Shown here: positions 1 through 7,962 of the stretch, one piece after another
Position numbering within the stretch: the stretch's first letter is position 1
Layout of the letters: each line of letters starts with the position of its first letter
NCBI RefSeq assembly: GCF_003627215.1
Contig: NZ_CP032678.1
Span: 372,001-436,000, forward strand
Direction: 5' to 3'
Source: Pseudomonas sp. Leaf58
GTDB lineage: Bacteria > Pseudomonadota > Gammaproteobacteria > Pseudomonadales > Pseudomonadaceae
DNA: 64,000 bases
Position numbers and translations under genes: made by a program
The notes under the pieces: model-generated
The model's input: the letters and a program-made list of their open reading frames with translations, nothing else
Databases searched by the model: none
Told to the model about the DNA's origin: nothing

Positions 1-205
1 CTGCAGCGAGGCACCGATCGGCAAAGGCCTGGCCCTGCAAAAGGTGATTCTTGTCATGATTCTTGCGAAGCTGAAAGGCTTGGCGGTATTGGCTGACCAC
101 CTCGTTGATACTGGCGCATGCTTCGCCCAGCTCACGGGCTTGTGGAGAGCAATGAAATGTTCTGGCGGTCATGAGGGGCAGTGTTCGGTCGGGATATAGT
201 TTCAT
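1..205 (-). CDS. Hypothetical protein, N-terminal part (gene runs off the window)
   Basis: The open frame begins at ATG 205 and stays open to the window edge, giving 68 residues (MKLYPDRTLPLM at the N-terminus). It is the most upstream end of a minus-strand gene whose C-terminus lies outside. No family is recognised. The minus-strand genes that follow the same direction (278-586, 590-988) may belong to one transcription unit. Confidence 0.5.
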   Translation of the reverse strand, partial: MKLYPDRTLPLMTARTFHCSPQARELGEACASINEVVSQYRQAFQLRKNHDKNHLLQGQAFADRCLAA

Positions 206-277
206 CCTAGCCCTTGCTGGCGACCCAATGCCAACGGTAATTGCTTTTAGCATCGCTCTGGGCCACGGCCCTGGGTG

Positions 278-586
278 CTAGCCGGAAAAAGTTGGGATGG
301 GCCCCTGGTGCAAGGCATGCAGATAGGGTCGAGAGAACTCCCGCTCCTCATCCACATCGACCAGGCCTTTGACCGCCAGCACACCCTGGACAAAACCCAT
401 CCAGCGCGACAACTTGTCGAAAGGGTAGCGATGCGCATTTTGCATGGCTTCCGCACACAGTCGAGAGAGGTGCTCGCCGCGACATTTTTCCGGCAAGTCC
501 TGGAGCTCGGCCATGTGACTGGCGATCAGTTTCTGGTACCGACCAAAGAGCACTTCGACGGCCTGGGCTTCAGCGATGGTAAGCAT
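278..586 (-). CDS. Hypothetical protein, 102 aa
   Basis: A soluble 102-residue protein with no membrane segment and no recognised domain. The start ATG at 586 is preceded by an AGGAG ribosome binding site 6 nt away and follows the stop of the upstream gene (590) by a few bases, so the two are probably translated together. A plus-strand frame covers the same bases but lacks comparable start signals. Confidence 0.65.
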   Translation of the reverse strand: MLTIAEAQAVEVLFGRYQKLIASHMAELQDLPEKCRGEHLSRLCAEAMQNAHRYPFDKLSRWMGFVQGVLAVKGLVDVDEEREFSRPYLHALHQGPIPTFSG

Positions 587-589
587 GGC

Positions 590-988
590 CTACTCCTGTT
601 CAACCTCAGCATCTTTCAGCACGGTCACGAGCTGATGCATGATCATGATTTTCGGCGCAGGTTCATCGCCGAGCGTGTGATGATCAATGAAGTCCTGCGC
701 CTGGGTGATGACCCCGTCGCGGTCGGCGGGCAGCCTGAGCAAGGCGGGGTCGCGGGGTACCTTGCAGCGGTTGGCAAAGTGAATAGCCCTTCCTGCGCAC
801 TGTGGTGCCTGGGCCGCCTGCGCTTCCCAGTCGGTACGTTCGTAGTCCACGTGCATATGGCACGGCATGCGTTGCTCAGCTTCCGAGGTCTGCAGAAACT
901 CAAGGGGTGTGGAGCCACCCAGCCAGCCGCGAGCGCTCTGCACTTTCCAGGGGCATTCTCGGCAAGGGCGTTTGTGCTGTCGCTTCAT
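590..988 (-). CDS. Small zinc-ribbon-like protein resembling DUF6283
   Basis: About 132 residues. The N-terminus carries CRECPW, followed by PCH and, further on, a CAG segment with PR and LRLP. This arrangement of CxxCPW, a Cys-His pair and a third Cys resembles the DUF6283 family, small presumed metal-binding proteins common on Pseudomonas plasmids and phages. The family match is from memory. An upstream in-frame ATG at 1075 exists, but the extra residues do not look conserved. ATG 988 places CxxCPW near the N-terminus, though its ribosome binding site is weak. Confidence 0.55.
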   Translation of the reverse strand: MKRQHKRPCRECPWKVQSARGWLGGSTPLEFLQTSEAEQRMPCHMHVDYERTDWEAQAAQAPQCAGRAIHFANRCKVPRDPALLRLPADRDGVITQAQDFIDHHTLGDEPAPKIMIMHQLVTVLKDAEVEQE

Positions 989-1194
989 GGAGGGGTTCCG
1001 CTGAGTGAGCCTCAGATAATGATCCTCTCGGGAGGAAAATGGAAGGGGGCAGTCGATTGCTTTGTTTGCTTGCAAACAGCTGCTTGGATTGTGGGTTGCA
1101 GGTCAATATGCGCAATACTTGAGGTTGCTCGTTTTTTCGGGGACAATTCCTTCATAACAAGAGGCCCAGCGCGGCCATACACCAGGATTTTGTT

Positions 1195-1599
1195 GTGAAA
1201 GTTGACCTCAATCAGGCACTGGCGACCGTGGTTGCCATCCTCAAGAAATTTCCAGTAGGCGCCGCCCGCACTGATGACCTTGCCCGCATGGAGTCCCTGC
1301 TTCAGGATCGCGAAGCTCAGAAAACAGAGTTCTACGTGGGGCTGTCCAGGGCCATCGACATGACCAAGACCCTGTGGCACCTGCTGAATGATGACGACCG
1401 CAGGGTCGTGCGCCACGCCCAATCCGACCTGTACGCGGGCATTGAAGATCAGGGGGTTGATGTGGATGTTGATGTGGATCGGGAGTTGCTACGGCGGTTG
1501 GAAGCCCATGCATTGCGCCACAACAAAAGCCTCAACCAGGTTGTTCAAGACGCACTGGCCGGCTGCGTCAGTGGCTTGACCTTTGCCATGCGTGCGTGA
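1195..1599 (+). CDS. Hypothetical protein with a C-terminal RHH-like helix pair
   Basis: 134 residues from a GTG start. The first 85 residues are helical without a recognised domain. The C-terminal 40 residues follow an acidic VDVDVDVD stretch and read ELLRRLEAHALRHNKSLNQ, similar to the helices of ribbon-helix-helix proteins (a strand, then two helices with a conserved Asn/Ser turn). DNA binding is inference. It is the only plus-strand gene before the CRISPR-like array. A competing minus-strand frame (1012-1422) has poorer protein character. Confidence 0.5.
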   Translation: MKVDLNQALATVVAILKKFPVGAARTDDLARMESLLQDREAQKTEFYVGLSRAIDMTKTLWHLLNDDDRRVVRHAQSDLYAGIEDQGVDVDVDVDRELLRRLEAHALRHNKSLNQVVQDALAGCVSGLTFAMRA

Positions 1600-1689
1600 G
1601 GGCTCAGGCTTGCTCCACGACTCGTTGCATGACGTTCTTTAATACCCCTTTGAGGCGCACTATCCACTGTAACCGCCTACAACGGACTG

Positions 1690-1716
1690 GTTATCCCTGC
1701 TTTAGGGGCGGGGAAG
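1690..1716. repeat. GC-rich hairpin like IS200/IS605-family element ends
   Basis: On the minus strand this reads as TGACCTTCCCCGCCCCTAAA followed by GCAGGGATAA. A C-rich arm, a CTAAAG loop and a G-rich arm are characteristic of subterminal hairpins of IS200/IS605 (tnpB-type) elements. A better copy lies at 59332-59364. No transposase or tnpB frame is present, so it would be a remnant. It lies about 30 bases upstream of the CRISPR-like array. Confidence 0.35.
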
Positions 1717-1743
1717 GTCAGGCTGTTCGAGGTCATTTATATC

Positions 1744-2002
1744 CATCACCGCCTTATCGGCGGCTTAGAAATGAACTTGGAGCAGGCCTCCACCCGCGAC
1801 GCATCTCCCCGCCAGCAGGCGGCTTAGAAGTGCGAGGCGGATGTGCCAGCCCATGGCAATTGCCTTACCACCTTTCAGGTGGCTTAGAATCTGAACACCA
1901 CGCCGACGATCTCCTCGGTGGCATCCACGCCCAGCAGACGGTTTAGACAAAGGGGCAAGCACAAGCTCCTGGAGCATTCCCGCCAGCTAGGCGGCCTAGC
2001 AG
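1744..2002 (+). CRISPR. Decayed five-unit type I-F-like CRISPR array, no cas genes nearby
   Basis: Five units each contain a 5-bp stem and a CTTAGAAA-like 3' tail. The stems start at 1749 (CCGCC-TTATC-GGCGG), 1809 (CCGCC-AGCA-GGCGG), 1868 (CCACC-TTTCA-GGTGG), 1927 (degenerate) and 1980 (CCGCC-AGCTA-GGCGG). Intervals are 60, 59, 59 and 53 bp. Type I-F arrays have 28-bp repeats (5-bp stem, 5-nt loop, CTAAGAAA or CTTAGAAA tail) and 32-bp spacers. With that frame the first two spacers here are exactly 32 nt (1772-1803, 1831-1862). The compensatory CCACC/GGTGG change keeps the stem paired. Repeats vary more than in an active array, so this is a relic or a diverged RNA-producing element. Confidence 0.6.
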
Positions 2003-2008
2003 GATGGG

Positions 2009-2422
2009 TTATGCGCTTCGAAGGCTGAAGCCCATGCCACGGGCAGCGCAACGGAGTTTTCCAACAAACCGATCAATGTTGATCTGGTCGCGTAACTCTG
2101 GCCAGCGCGTACCTGCTATAAAATCAGCCAGCACCGTCATCAGCAAATCGGACACCTCGGTATCCCCCCAGCCATATTCAGCCAATTTGGCGCGTTCGAC
2201 GGGGTACAGGGACAGTATCTGCACAAGTTGCTCAGCACTGAGGATGATCCCTGTTTCGGCAGCAATGTGCTCGGCGGCCAGCGCTACGGTCTCTTTAGCC
2301 GGAACGAGGTGCAGGTTGGCTAATGCGTGCTGCATGCGTGCTCGCTGAATGGTGATGTAGACACCATCCACCAACTCGTCATCGTCCATCAGGGAAAAAC
2401 GACCCGGTTCGACAATCAACAT
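2009..2422 (-). CDS. Hypothetical protein, 137 aa
   Basis: Soluble helical protein of unknown function. I place the start at ATG 2422, preceded by GGAG 6 nt upstream (MLIVEPGRFSLM). A further in-frame ATG at 2536 would add 38 basic residues without a good ribosome binding site. The acidic segment DDDELVDG near residue 11 and the helical remainder match nothing I recognise. Its 3' end lies 7 bases from the last CRISPR-like repeat. Confidence 0.6.
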   Translation of the reverse strand: MLIVEPGRFSLMDDDELVDGVYITIQRARMQHALANLHLVPAKETVALAAEHIAAETGIILSAEQLVQILSLYPVERAKLAEYGWGDTEVSDLLMTVLADFIAGTRWPELRDQINIDRFVGKLRCAARGMGFSLRSA

Positions 2423-2764
2423 GGTTAGCTCCGGTAGAACATTTGAGGTCTTTTCGGGATTATGCCAACGGCTCGGCCACAGGCGTCTGAGCGTTTTCCA
2501 AGGCCTCGGGGTGGCCTGGTCTTGCATTCTCATCAACGCTGCGGCAGGCTCTCGGCAGCTCGGTGTCGGGAGTTGTCTGATACTGGCCGAAGGTTTTATG
2601 AAAAGCTGGTTTTTTTTAAAGGCGCCTTGGTTTGCTCGTAGGGCACCTTGATGATCACTTTACTTAGATATTGGGTTGTTGTCTACTGCTGGTCGTTCAT
2701 TGAGCGCTGGCGCCAGCGACTGAATCTGGGGGGGCGTGTTGATCACACGGCATGGATCGAGCCT
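2423..2764. other. 342-bp stretch without a confident gene
   Basis: The minus-strand part up to 2536 could be an N-terminal extension of the preceding gene. On the plus strand a 55-codon frame (2651-2818) begins MITLLRYWVVVYCW and would encode a small membrane peptide. It lacks a ribosome binding site and overlaps the end of the next minus-strand gene, so it is left uncalled. A T8 run sits at about 2610-2617. Confidence 0.4.
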
Positions 2765-4210
2765 TCAGGTGTCATCCTGCCCGTTATCGAGCCCATATTG
2801 AACAACCTGGGTGCCTGATGCCAGCGGGACAAAGTCGTAGGTGTGCGAACCGACGTCCAGACGAAGGTTGTCAGCGCCGATACCAGGGGATAGGTCAGGG
2901 CCAGTGGAATTAGACATTTCTTCAGCTGCTGCACCAGGTGTTTCGGGCCATGACTGGGCAGATACGCAAGTGCTGAGTTGGTACTTGCGGCCCACACGCA
3001 GCAGGCGGTCAAGAACGTCCAGGGGCGAGCCAATGGCAGTGACCCCTGAAATGGGTGGCTGGAGCAGTGCCAGCTCTTCCTGGCGAGTACGTCTGCTGTG
3101 CAGTACGCGCATTGCGCTGCTTACGCGACCACGCAGCGCCGACAGCGCTTCGTCATAAGCTTCACAGTCCATGGCAAATTCACATGCTCGCTCCCAACTG
3201 TCAGCTCGCTGGAGAGCGTGCCAGGCATAGGCGCCGCGAGCGACGGACAGATCCGTGTATTGCTCAGGATGCACTTGCGTACCCAGCAGGTACAACGCGA
3301 ATTCTTCGTCACGCACCGCCTCGACATCCAGGTGGTGCAGGCGATCGCTCATGAAGCTGTAAAAGTGATCGTAGACCTGCTGTTTGGTCAGATGTGACAG
3401 TTCGGGGTACATGGCGACCAGCTTTAGCGCTTCGGCATTTTCTTCCGCGCTCTCTGGCGCTTGAAGGTCGGTCGTGAAGTCGGGTTTCGGCAGCTCGCGG
3501 GTTGCTAGCAAGGCCCAGATAGCAGGCAGGTCTGAGTCAGGGAGATTCAGGAGGGCATCACGCTCTGCCTCCCAATCACGGGTAAGGGTAGCTACCGCGC
3601 TGTACAACTCCTGATTGAAAGCGCTCAAGCCAGGTTCAAATCGAGCCGAGCTCAAATCACTGGGGCATTTCTGCCGGGATGCATTGACAGTAAACGCCGG
3701 CTTTGCAGGCAAATCCAAGGTCAGTGGCGTGTTGAATTGCAGCCATTGACCTTCGTACTGAAAGTCGCCCGTGCTGGCGATCGACCGACCGATCAGGATA
3801 TCGGCCAAAGCACGTTGCGCCTCGCGATGGGTTAAAAACAGCGCTGGAACGCGGGCTTCCAGTGCATCGTGCTGCAAGCAGAATCCGCCCTCAATGCGCT
3901 CGATGGCGTACCCGACTGGCACAACCTGGTAATCGATGACAGCGATGGCGGGGTCGACCCAGGAGGTGGCCACCAGCGCTATGACCGCCTCCGGTGCAGT
4001 CGCCGGATCAATGGCCTGTTCTTGCACCTGCTGGAGCAGCCGCTTAAACACGAACACCTGCTCACCCCGCACCAGGTAGCGTGCATTGGGTACGCCCGAC
4101 AGGCTCAGCACGGCTCGTTCAAGGCGTTGATTATCACCCCATAGCCGCCAATACTCATCGAGTATCACGATTCTTTGCTCAGGAGCGACCTGATCGCTGG
4201 CTTGGAACAT
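2765..4210 (-). CDS. Hypothetical protein, 481 aa
   Basis: Large soluble protein, mixed alpha/beta in the first 200 residues and helical between about residues 230 and 380. No signal peptide, membrane segment or catalytic motif is evident. It does not end in the Lxx[DE]LGL tail found in many other large genes of this window (it ends GQDDT). It is followed on the minus strand by a gene-poor stretch and preceded by the 4339-5331 gene with a 128-bp gap. Confidence 0.7.
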   Translation of the reverse strand: MFQASDQVAPEQRIVILDEYWRLWGDNQRLERAVLSLSGVPNARYLVRGEQVFVFKRLLQQVQEQAIDPATAPEAVIALVATSWVDPAIAVIDYQVVPVGYAIERIEGGFCLQHDALEARVPALFLTHREAQRALADILIGRSIASTGDFQYEGQWLQFNTPLTLDLPAKPAFTVNASRQKCPSDLSSARFEPGLSAFNQELYSAVATLTRDWEAERDALLNLPDSDLPAIWALLATRELPKPDFTTDLQAPESAEENAEALKLVAMYPELSHLTKQQVYDHFYSFMSDRLHHLDVEAVRDEEFALYLLGTQVHPEQYTDLSVARGAYAWHALQRADSWERACEFAMDCEAYDEALSALRGRVSSAMRVLHSRRTRQEELALLQPPISGVTAIGSPLDVLDRLLRVGRKYQLSTCVSAQSWPETPGAAAEEMSNSTGPDLSPGIGADNLRLDVGSHTYDFVPLASGTQVVQYGLDNGQDDT

Positions 4211-4338
4211 GAAGGCGGACTCCGGGTGGCTTAATGACTGTTCCGCACTATATCGTGTTAAGCGTATATTGCAAGCGCCATTGCTTCCCTACACGCCGCC
4301 GTTTCAGTTCGAGGGGCAGGGCGGGCATTGAGGATCGA

Positions 4339-5331
4339 TCATTCCATCTTGGCCAGGCGATCACGCATCATCTGCTGGCGGCGCAAGTCATCCCTGCGAT
4401 TGAGTGCTTCTTCCACTTCAATTTTGCGTAAAATGAGGTCTGGAGCAAGTCCTCGCAGGTGCCAGCGCAGGCCCCTGGCTAAAGCAGCAGGCTCTTTGAT
4501 CCCTCGTTCCAGAAAAGGCAGCACGGGATCGTCGGCCAATACCCTCTGCAGCTCAGCAAGGGGTTTTAGCGTATGAGTGTCCCGCCCGCTCGCAAGACCC
4601 ACCAGGTCTTCGAAGGTTGCGCGGGCATCGAGCCTGTTCAGGCGGGCAACTTCCTTGCGCACCAAGCGCTCCTGCTCCAGCAGCGCCGCCCTTGGCAGCT
4701 TGGGCCATTCAGGGATGTAGGGGATTGGCACCCGGTCGAGCTGATAGCGTCGTGCAGTCAGGTCAAGGTCATTGGCAGCCCAGTCATCCAGGATCAGCAG
4801 GAACATGTGGTTGAATTCATGCGCCCAGCCTCTGGAGAGGGTTGGAATAACCGAGTTATCCAGGTTGTACCAGCCGAGGGCATTCCAAACCGTCTCAAGG
4901 TCGGCAGGTATGGTGTCCGCAAACTTGATGAAGGCTGGGGCGCCCAAGGGGTGGTCAGATCCCTGACGAGCTTCGAGAACAATGTAGCCTTGATCACACA
5001 GGGCTTGCACATAGCTGGCAATCCGGGCATCGATCATCAGGACAAGGCCAGTAGTCAACACCACCTCGCGTTGTGTTATCTTTTCGTGTGGCACTTTAAA
5101 ATGGCTGCGCCAGTCTGGGCAAAACCGGAAATGGGTGACAAATTTGCCGAGAAACTTCTGCGAGTACTGGGCCTGTTCAACCATCGCCTGATATTCATCA
5201 CCCGGCGCTTCAATCAGCAGCCGCACGAGGCCTGCGTCTGGCCCGTGAGGCACTGGTTCGTAAACGTTGAGGCTGCAGGCCAGTCCGTCCACAGTGGTAA
5301 ATTCCAGGTCGTTGCGTTTGAGGGATAGCAT
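4339..5331 (-). CDS. Hypothetical protein with an HExxH-like motif, 330 aa
   Basis: Soluble protein of unknown family. At about residue 172 it carries GWAHEFNHMFLL, which fits the HExxH zinc-peptidase signature inside a predicted helix. A third ligand cannot be assigned, so protease function is only a possibility. The last 70 residues are charged and helical (many Arg/Glu), typical of a coiled coil. The ribosome binding site at ATG 5331 is weak. No Lxx[DE]LGL tail. Confidence 0.65.
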   Translation of the reverse strand: MLSLKRNDLEFTTVDGLACSLNVYEPVPHGPDAGLVRLLIEAPGDEYQAMVEQAQYSQKFLGKFVTHFRFCPDWRSHFKVPHEKITQREVVLTTGLVLMIDARIASYVQALCDQGYIVLEARQGSDHPLGAPAFIKFADTIPADLETVWNALGWYNLDNSVIPTLSRGWAHEFNHMFLLILDDWAANDLDLTARRYQLDRVPIPYIPEWPKLPRAALLEQERLVRKEVARLNRLDARATFEDLVGLASGRDTHTLKPLAELQRVLADDPVLPFLERGIKEPAALARGLRWHLRGLAPDLILRKIEVEEALNRRDDLRRQQMMRDRLAKME

Positions 5332-5680
5332 GAGTGAGTCTGCCTTGCCAAAGCCTGCTGGCCAGATTCACCCTGCACGTCAAGATGATGGAATATGTGA
5401 TAATCCAGGCATCGGTTGACTTTATGCAAAACCGTGAATACTGACGATCAGAGCTATTTAATAGTTTTTATTGTTGTTAGTGGAATATAGCCCTGCAACG
5501 CAGTTTGTTCAATAACACTGTCCAAACACTAATAAAACAAAAGCGTTTTGCAAAATGGCAATAAAGTTATATAGGTAATATAAAAGTATTGCCTGATTTG
5601 TGGTTTATCAAAATATTGATATATTTCGACGGAGCGGCTAGACTGCTTGCCTACCTATTGACCTCATGCAGGCCTGTCGT
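5332..5680. other. AT-rich intergenic region between divergent genes
   Basis: About 350 bp, clearly richer in A and T than its surroundings, separating the minus-strand gene at 5331 from the plus-strand gene at 5681. It holds the promoter described at 5548-5575. No frame in it looks coding. Confidence 0.6.
5548..5575 (+). promoter_or_regulatory. Putative promoter with AATGGCAAT element
   Basis: TTGCAA (5548-5553), then AATGGCAAT (5554-5562), 7 nt, then TATAGG (5570-5575), a sigma70-like arrangement with a 16-nt spacer. The same nine-base word lies 7 nt before the -10 of the promoters at 57605-57633 and 61945-61973, which points to a shared regulator. It would drive the gene at 5681. Confidence 0.5.
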
Positions 5681-6061
5681 ATGTCAGATTCTGTGCAACA
5701 TCCTTCACCACTACCCATTTTCGAAGTGATTTCCCAGCAGGGTAACCGCCGCTTCTTCAGTCAGTCGGATGCGCAGTCCATGAAGGCCTTGCTTGATCAG
5801 TACCCAGGCATGATGGGCCCTGGCGTGGCCGGTGAGTCTTCAATTGAAATGCTCGAAGGTGATCGGGCCTGGCAATTCGATTACGTGATTAGCTTCATGA
5901 ACGAGTTCTACCGTTCGCGGTGGTGTTCGGGGGGGCTCTGCGGCTGTATGGGATGCGCCAACGGATCCGGGGGATTGGCTGCACTGGGGTTTACTAAGGA
6001 GGACTGGTTGGCCTGGCGATCGCGGCAAATCCAGTTCATTGGCCTGCATAACGTCAGCTAA
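5681..6061 (+). CDS. Hypothetical Cys-rich protein, 126 aa
   Basis: Small soluble protein. The first 70 residues look like an alpha/beta fold. Around residue 90 there is a Cys/Gly-rich loop (WCSGGLCGCMGC) with four cysteines that could bind metal, followed by a C-terminal helix. An alternative start five codons upstream (5666) is possible; neither has a strong ribosome binding site. It is followed by a terminator-like hairpin and shares a promoter element with the ter-type genes, so it may belong to the same stress response. Confidence 0.65.
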   Translation: MSDSVQHPSPLPIFEVISQQGNRRFFSQSDAQSMKALLDQYPGMMGPGVAGESSIEMLEGDRAWQFDYVISFMNEFYRSRWCSGGLCGCMGCANGSGGLAALGFTKEDWLAWRSRQIQFIGLHNVS

Positions 6062-6062
6062 T

Positions 6063-6125
6063 CGGCATTATAGTGCATGATTCTTTTGCGCTTCGCTGAA
6101 AACCAGCATTATAATGCCGTTTTTT
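6063..6125 (+). terminator. Long-loop inverted repeat followed by a T run
   Basis: CGGCATTATA (6063-6072) is repeated in inverted form as TATAATGCCG (6110-6119) and followed by six or more T. The loop of about 37 nt contains a smaller TTTTGCG/CGCTGAAAA pairing. The position right after the stop codon at 6061 suits a terminator. Confidence 0.5.
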
Positions 6126-6142
6126 AGACCGGACTGACATCC

Positions 6143-6814
6143 TCAGATGCCCGGCGATGGCTCATCAACCAGCTTTTTGGTGCGGGCCATCAATTGCGGG
6201 ACGAAGAAGTTCACCATGCGAACCTGGTCAATCAACATGGATTTTGCCAGTTCGTAAAAGGACTTCTGCTCAGGGAACAGCTTGCGGGCAGTCTTGGCCA
6301 TCGGCAGGAAATAATCATCCACTTCTTTAGCGTAGGCGAGCATTTTTTCATTGGAAAACACGCCTGTCATGGTGGACAGGTTGTGGAGCCTGTCGATCAA
6401 TTTCGCTACCGAGGCGACAGGGCAGTGCGCCATTTCCTGGAAATACTGTTTTTTGGAAATTTCCACCCCATCACGGTATTTGGACAGCCTGACGCTGTAG
6501 GTGACCACCTCTGGGAATTGCGCCTGCAGAACCGCTTTGCTTTCGGGAAAATCCTCGACCAGGTCGTGCGCCAGGATCGCCAGGTAGACCGATGCCGGCG
6601 AGGTGAGGTTGAGGTGCTGGGTGATGGCGACACCGAGAATGCTGAGCTGATGGTAAAACTCAGGAGTTACCCCATCCTTACGCGTGCCGCTGTGGTAGTG
6701 GGCGGCCAGCTCCATGAGTTCCAAGACGCGATTGTACTGGGGATCTTCTTTCGCCATATCCGTCAGGCTAGCGCGAATGGTTGAGCGCAGCTTTACAAAA
6801 TCAGTGGTATTCAT
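6143..6814 (-). CDS. HD-domain hydrolase related to RelA/SpoT-type (p)ppGpp hydrolases
   Basis: 223 residues from ATG 6814. It shows the SpoT/Mesh1-like HD pattern: HSGTRKDGVT near residue 41, a second-helix His near 55, LAHDLVED with the HD pair at about 83-84, and KLIDRLHNLSTM near 132, where Asp completes the Mn site. Single-domain members hydrolyse the 3'-pyrophosphate of (p)ppGpp or related nucleotides. No synthetase domain is present. An in-frame ATG 11 codons upstream is less likely. Substrate is inferred from the family. Confidence 0.8.
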   Translation of the reverse strand: MNTTDFVKLRSTIRASLTDMAKEDPQYNRVLELMELAAHYHSGTRKDGVTPEFYHQLSILGVAITQHLNLTSPASVYLAILAHDLVEDFPESKAVLQAQFPEVVTYSVRLSKYRDGVEISKKQYFQEMAHCPVASVAKLIDRLHNLSTMTGVFSNEKMLAYAKEVDDYFLPMAKTARKLFPEQKSFYELAKSMLIDQVRMVNFFVPQLMARTKKLVDEPSPGI

Positions 6815-6952
6815 CAGGCAGTTTCCGGCAGGTGGGTGTTTTTGCATTACACCATTGGAATTGGGTCTGTGAAAACCCCGCTAACCAATAAACCTGAAAA
6901 TTGGGAGACCCAGGTTAACTGCCGTTGTTAGCAATCATCCGCCGCCGACGCA

Positions 6953-6973
6953 CAAAAAAGCCCCTGAAGGGGC
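6953..6973 (-). terminator. Rho-independent terminator
   Basis: Read on the minus strand: a GCCCC-TTCA-GGGGC stem-loop (6960-6973) followed by TTTTTT. It lies directly downstream of the minus-strand gene at 6993-7148. Confidence 0.75.
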
Positions 6974-6992
6974 CTTTTGCATTGGATATCGC

Positions 6993-7148
6993 CTATCGGA
7001 CAGGCGACTGAGGGTCTTGCGCCGCTTTTTGGGCCAAATAATCAATCATCGCTTGCGCCCCTGCCGAGGTTTTGGATTGACCCCCCTTGTGCGTTAGGCA
7101 AGCAGGATTCGCAGGGGTAGACGGCGCAGACTGTTTTTCAGAGTTCAT
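6993..7148 (-). CDS. Small hypothetical protein, 51 aa
   Basis: The start at ATG 7148 has GGAG 8 nt upstream. The protein is Ser/Ala/Pro-rich at the N-terminus with a C-terminal helix (AGAQAMIDYLAQKAAQD). The terminator immediately downstream supports a real gene. Function unknown. Confidence 0.6.
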   Translation of the reverse strand: MNSEKQSAPSTPANPACLTHKGGQSKTSAGAQAMIDYLAQKAAQDPQSPVR

Positions 7149-7220
7149 GGGCAGTGCTCCTGAATTGGGGGGGGTGGTAAGAGTATACACCGATCGCTGT
7201 AAGGCACCGGAACCTTTACC

Positions 7221-7739
7221 TTATTGATCCGCTAGGGCCTCCAGAAATGGCGATCCCTGGGTGATCTCTATATAGCTGCCATGTGGCTGGTAGAGCATGT
7301 GTAGTGTGCTGGCTCGCCCATCGGCAGGGTGCTGCACACACTCGCCAGGCCAGTTGCCATCAATCACTGCGAGACCCAGCTGGGGGTGTCGGGCCGCGAT
7401 CACCCAGTGCCAATCACGCGGGCTGACATGTTCACCACAACCTCCCACTTTCAAGATGGCCAGCGCCGGCAGGCAATCCCAGTCCCGCCATTTGCACAAA
7501 CGAGTGCCCAGTCCTGCTATGGTCAGGGCCGCCCGCAGCTCCTTGAAGTTCGTGCCATACCCCGAGCGGTTAGGCCTGGGCCCACCATAGCCAAGTCGAT
7601 CAAAAATCGCCTGAGCCTGCTCGTAGCCAGTGCCCGCGACACCCGCCAGGGCGGCGATGCCGCAATCACCATTGCCCCGCTGCGCCACCCGTAGCGGAAG
7701 GCGGGTAATGCACGGAGCGCTTTTGGAGTCAAAGACCAA
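7221..7739 (-). CDS. Papain-like (C39-type) cysteine peptidase-like protein
   Basis: 172 residues. QRGNGDCGIAALAG near residue 20 places a candidate nucleophilic Cys at the start of a helix. WHWVIAA near residue 110 gives the His, and AVIDGN shortly after gives the Asp/Asn, the C39/papain-like order. The start is TTG 7739, inside the last codons of the upstream gene. The ribosome binding site (GGAGG) is formed by the LEA codons of that gene's LEADLGL tail, so translation is coupled. It could process or cleave partners encoded in the same operon; that is inference. Confidence 0.65.
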   Translation of the reverse strand: MVFDSKSAPCITRLPLRVAQRGNGDCGIAALAGVAGTGYEQAQAIFDRLGYGGPRPNRSGYGTNFKELRAALTIAGLGTRLCKWRDWDCLPALAILKVGGCGEHVSPRDWHWVIAARHPQLGLAVIDGNWPGECVQHPADGRASTLHMLYQPHGSYIEITQGSPFLEALADQ

Positions 7740-7962
7740 GATCCGCCTCCAGCTTCCACGTCAGCAGAGTGTCTTTGCCCGCGTTTTTCACTAGGTCGTC
7801 ATCAATCAGTGCGCCGACCAGCATGGCAGAATCTGGATCATTGACCCTGGCGGCAAGCTTTCGGGGCTGCAGTTGGTAATAGGCGACAATCGTGGCGGCA
7901 TACGCCTTCAAAGCCTCCCGCAGATTGGTACCGTCCGATCGGTTGGTGTAGTCCAGGGTCAT
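7729..7962 (-). CDS. 77-aa protein ending in LEADLGL
   Basis: The smallest carrier of the tail motif (LEADLGL-stop). The rest is a helical 70-residue protein without a recognised domain. Its start (ATG 7962) overlaps the stop of the upstream gene by ATGA, and its end overlaps the peptidase gene by 11 bp, so the three form a coupled set. A tail on so small a protein shows that the motif is separable from the large array proteins. Confidence 0.7.
   Translation of the reverse strand: MTLDYTNRSDGTNLREALKAYAATIVAYYQLQPRKLAARVNDPDSAMLVGALIDDDLVKNAGKDTLLTWKLEADLGL

Noticed and set aside
275..1198. Long plus-strand frame of 307 codons
   Set aside because: It runs opposite to two minus-strand genes with good start signals and recognisable CxxCPW features; its protein sequence looks like a shadow.
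1765..1977. 70-codon minus-strand frame across the CRISPR-like array
   Set aside because: No ribosome binding site and the regular hairpin periodicity explains the region better.
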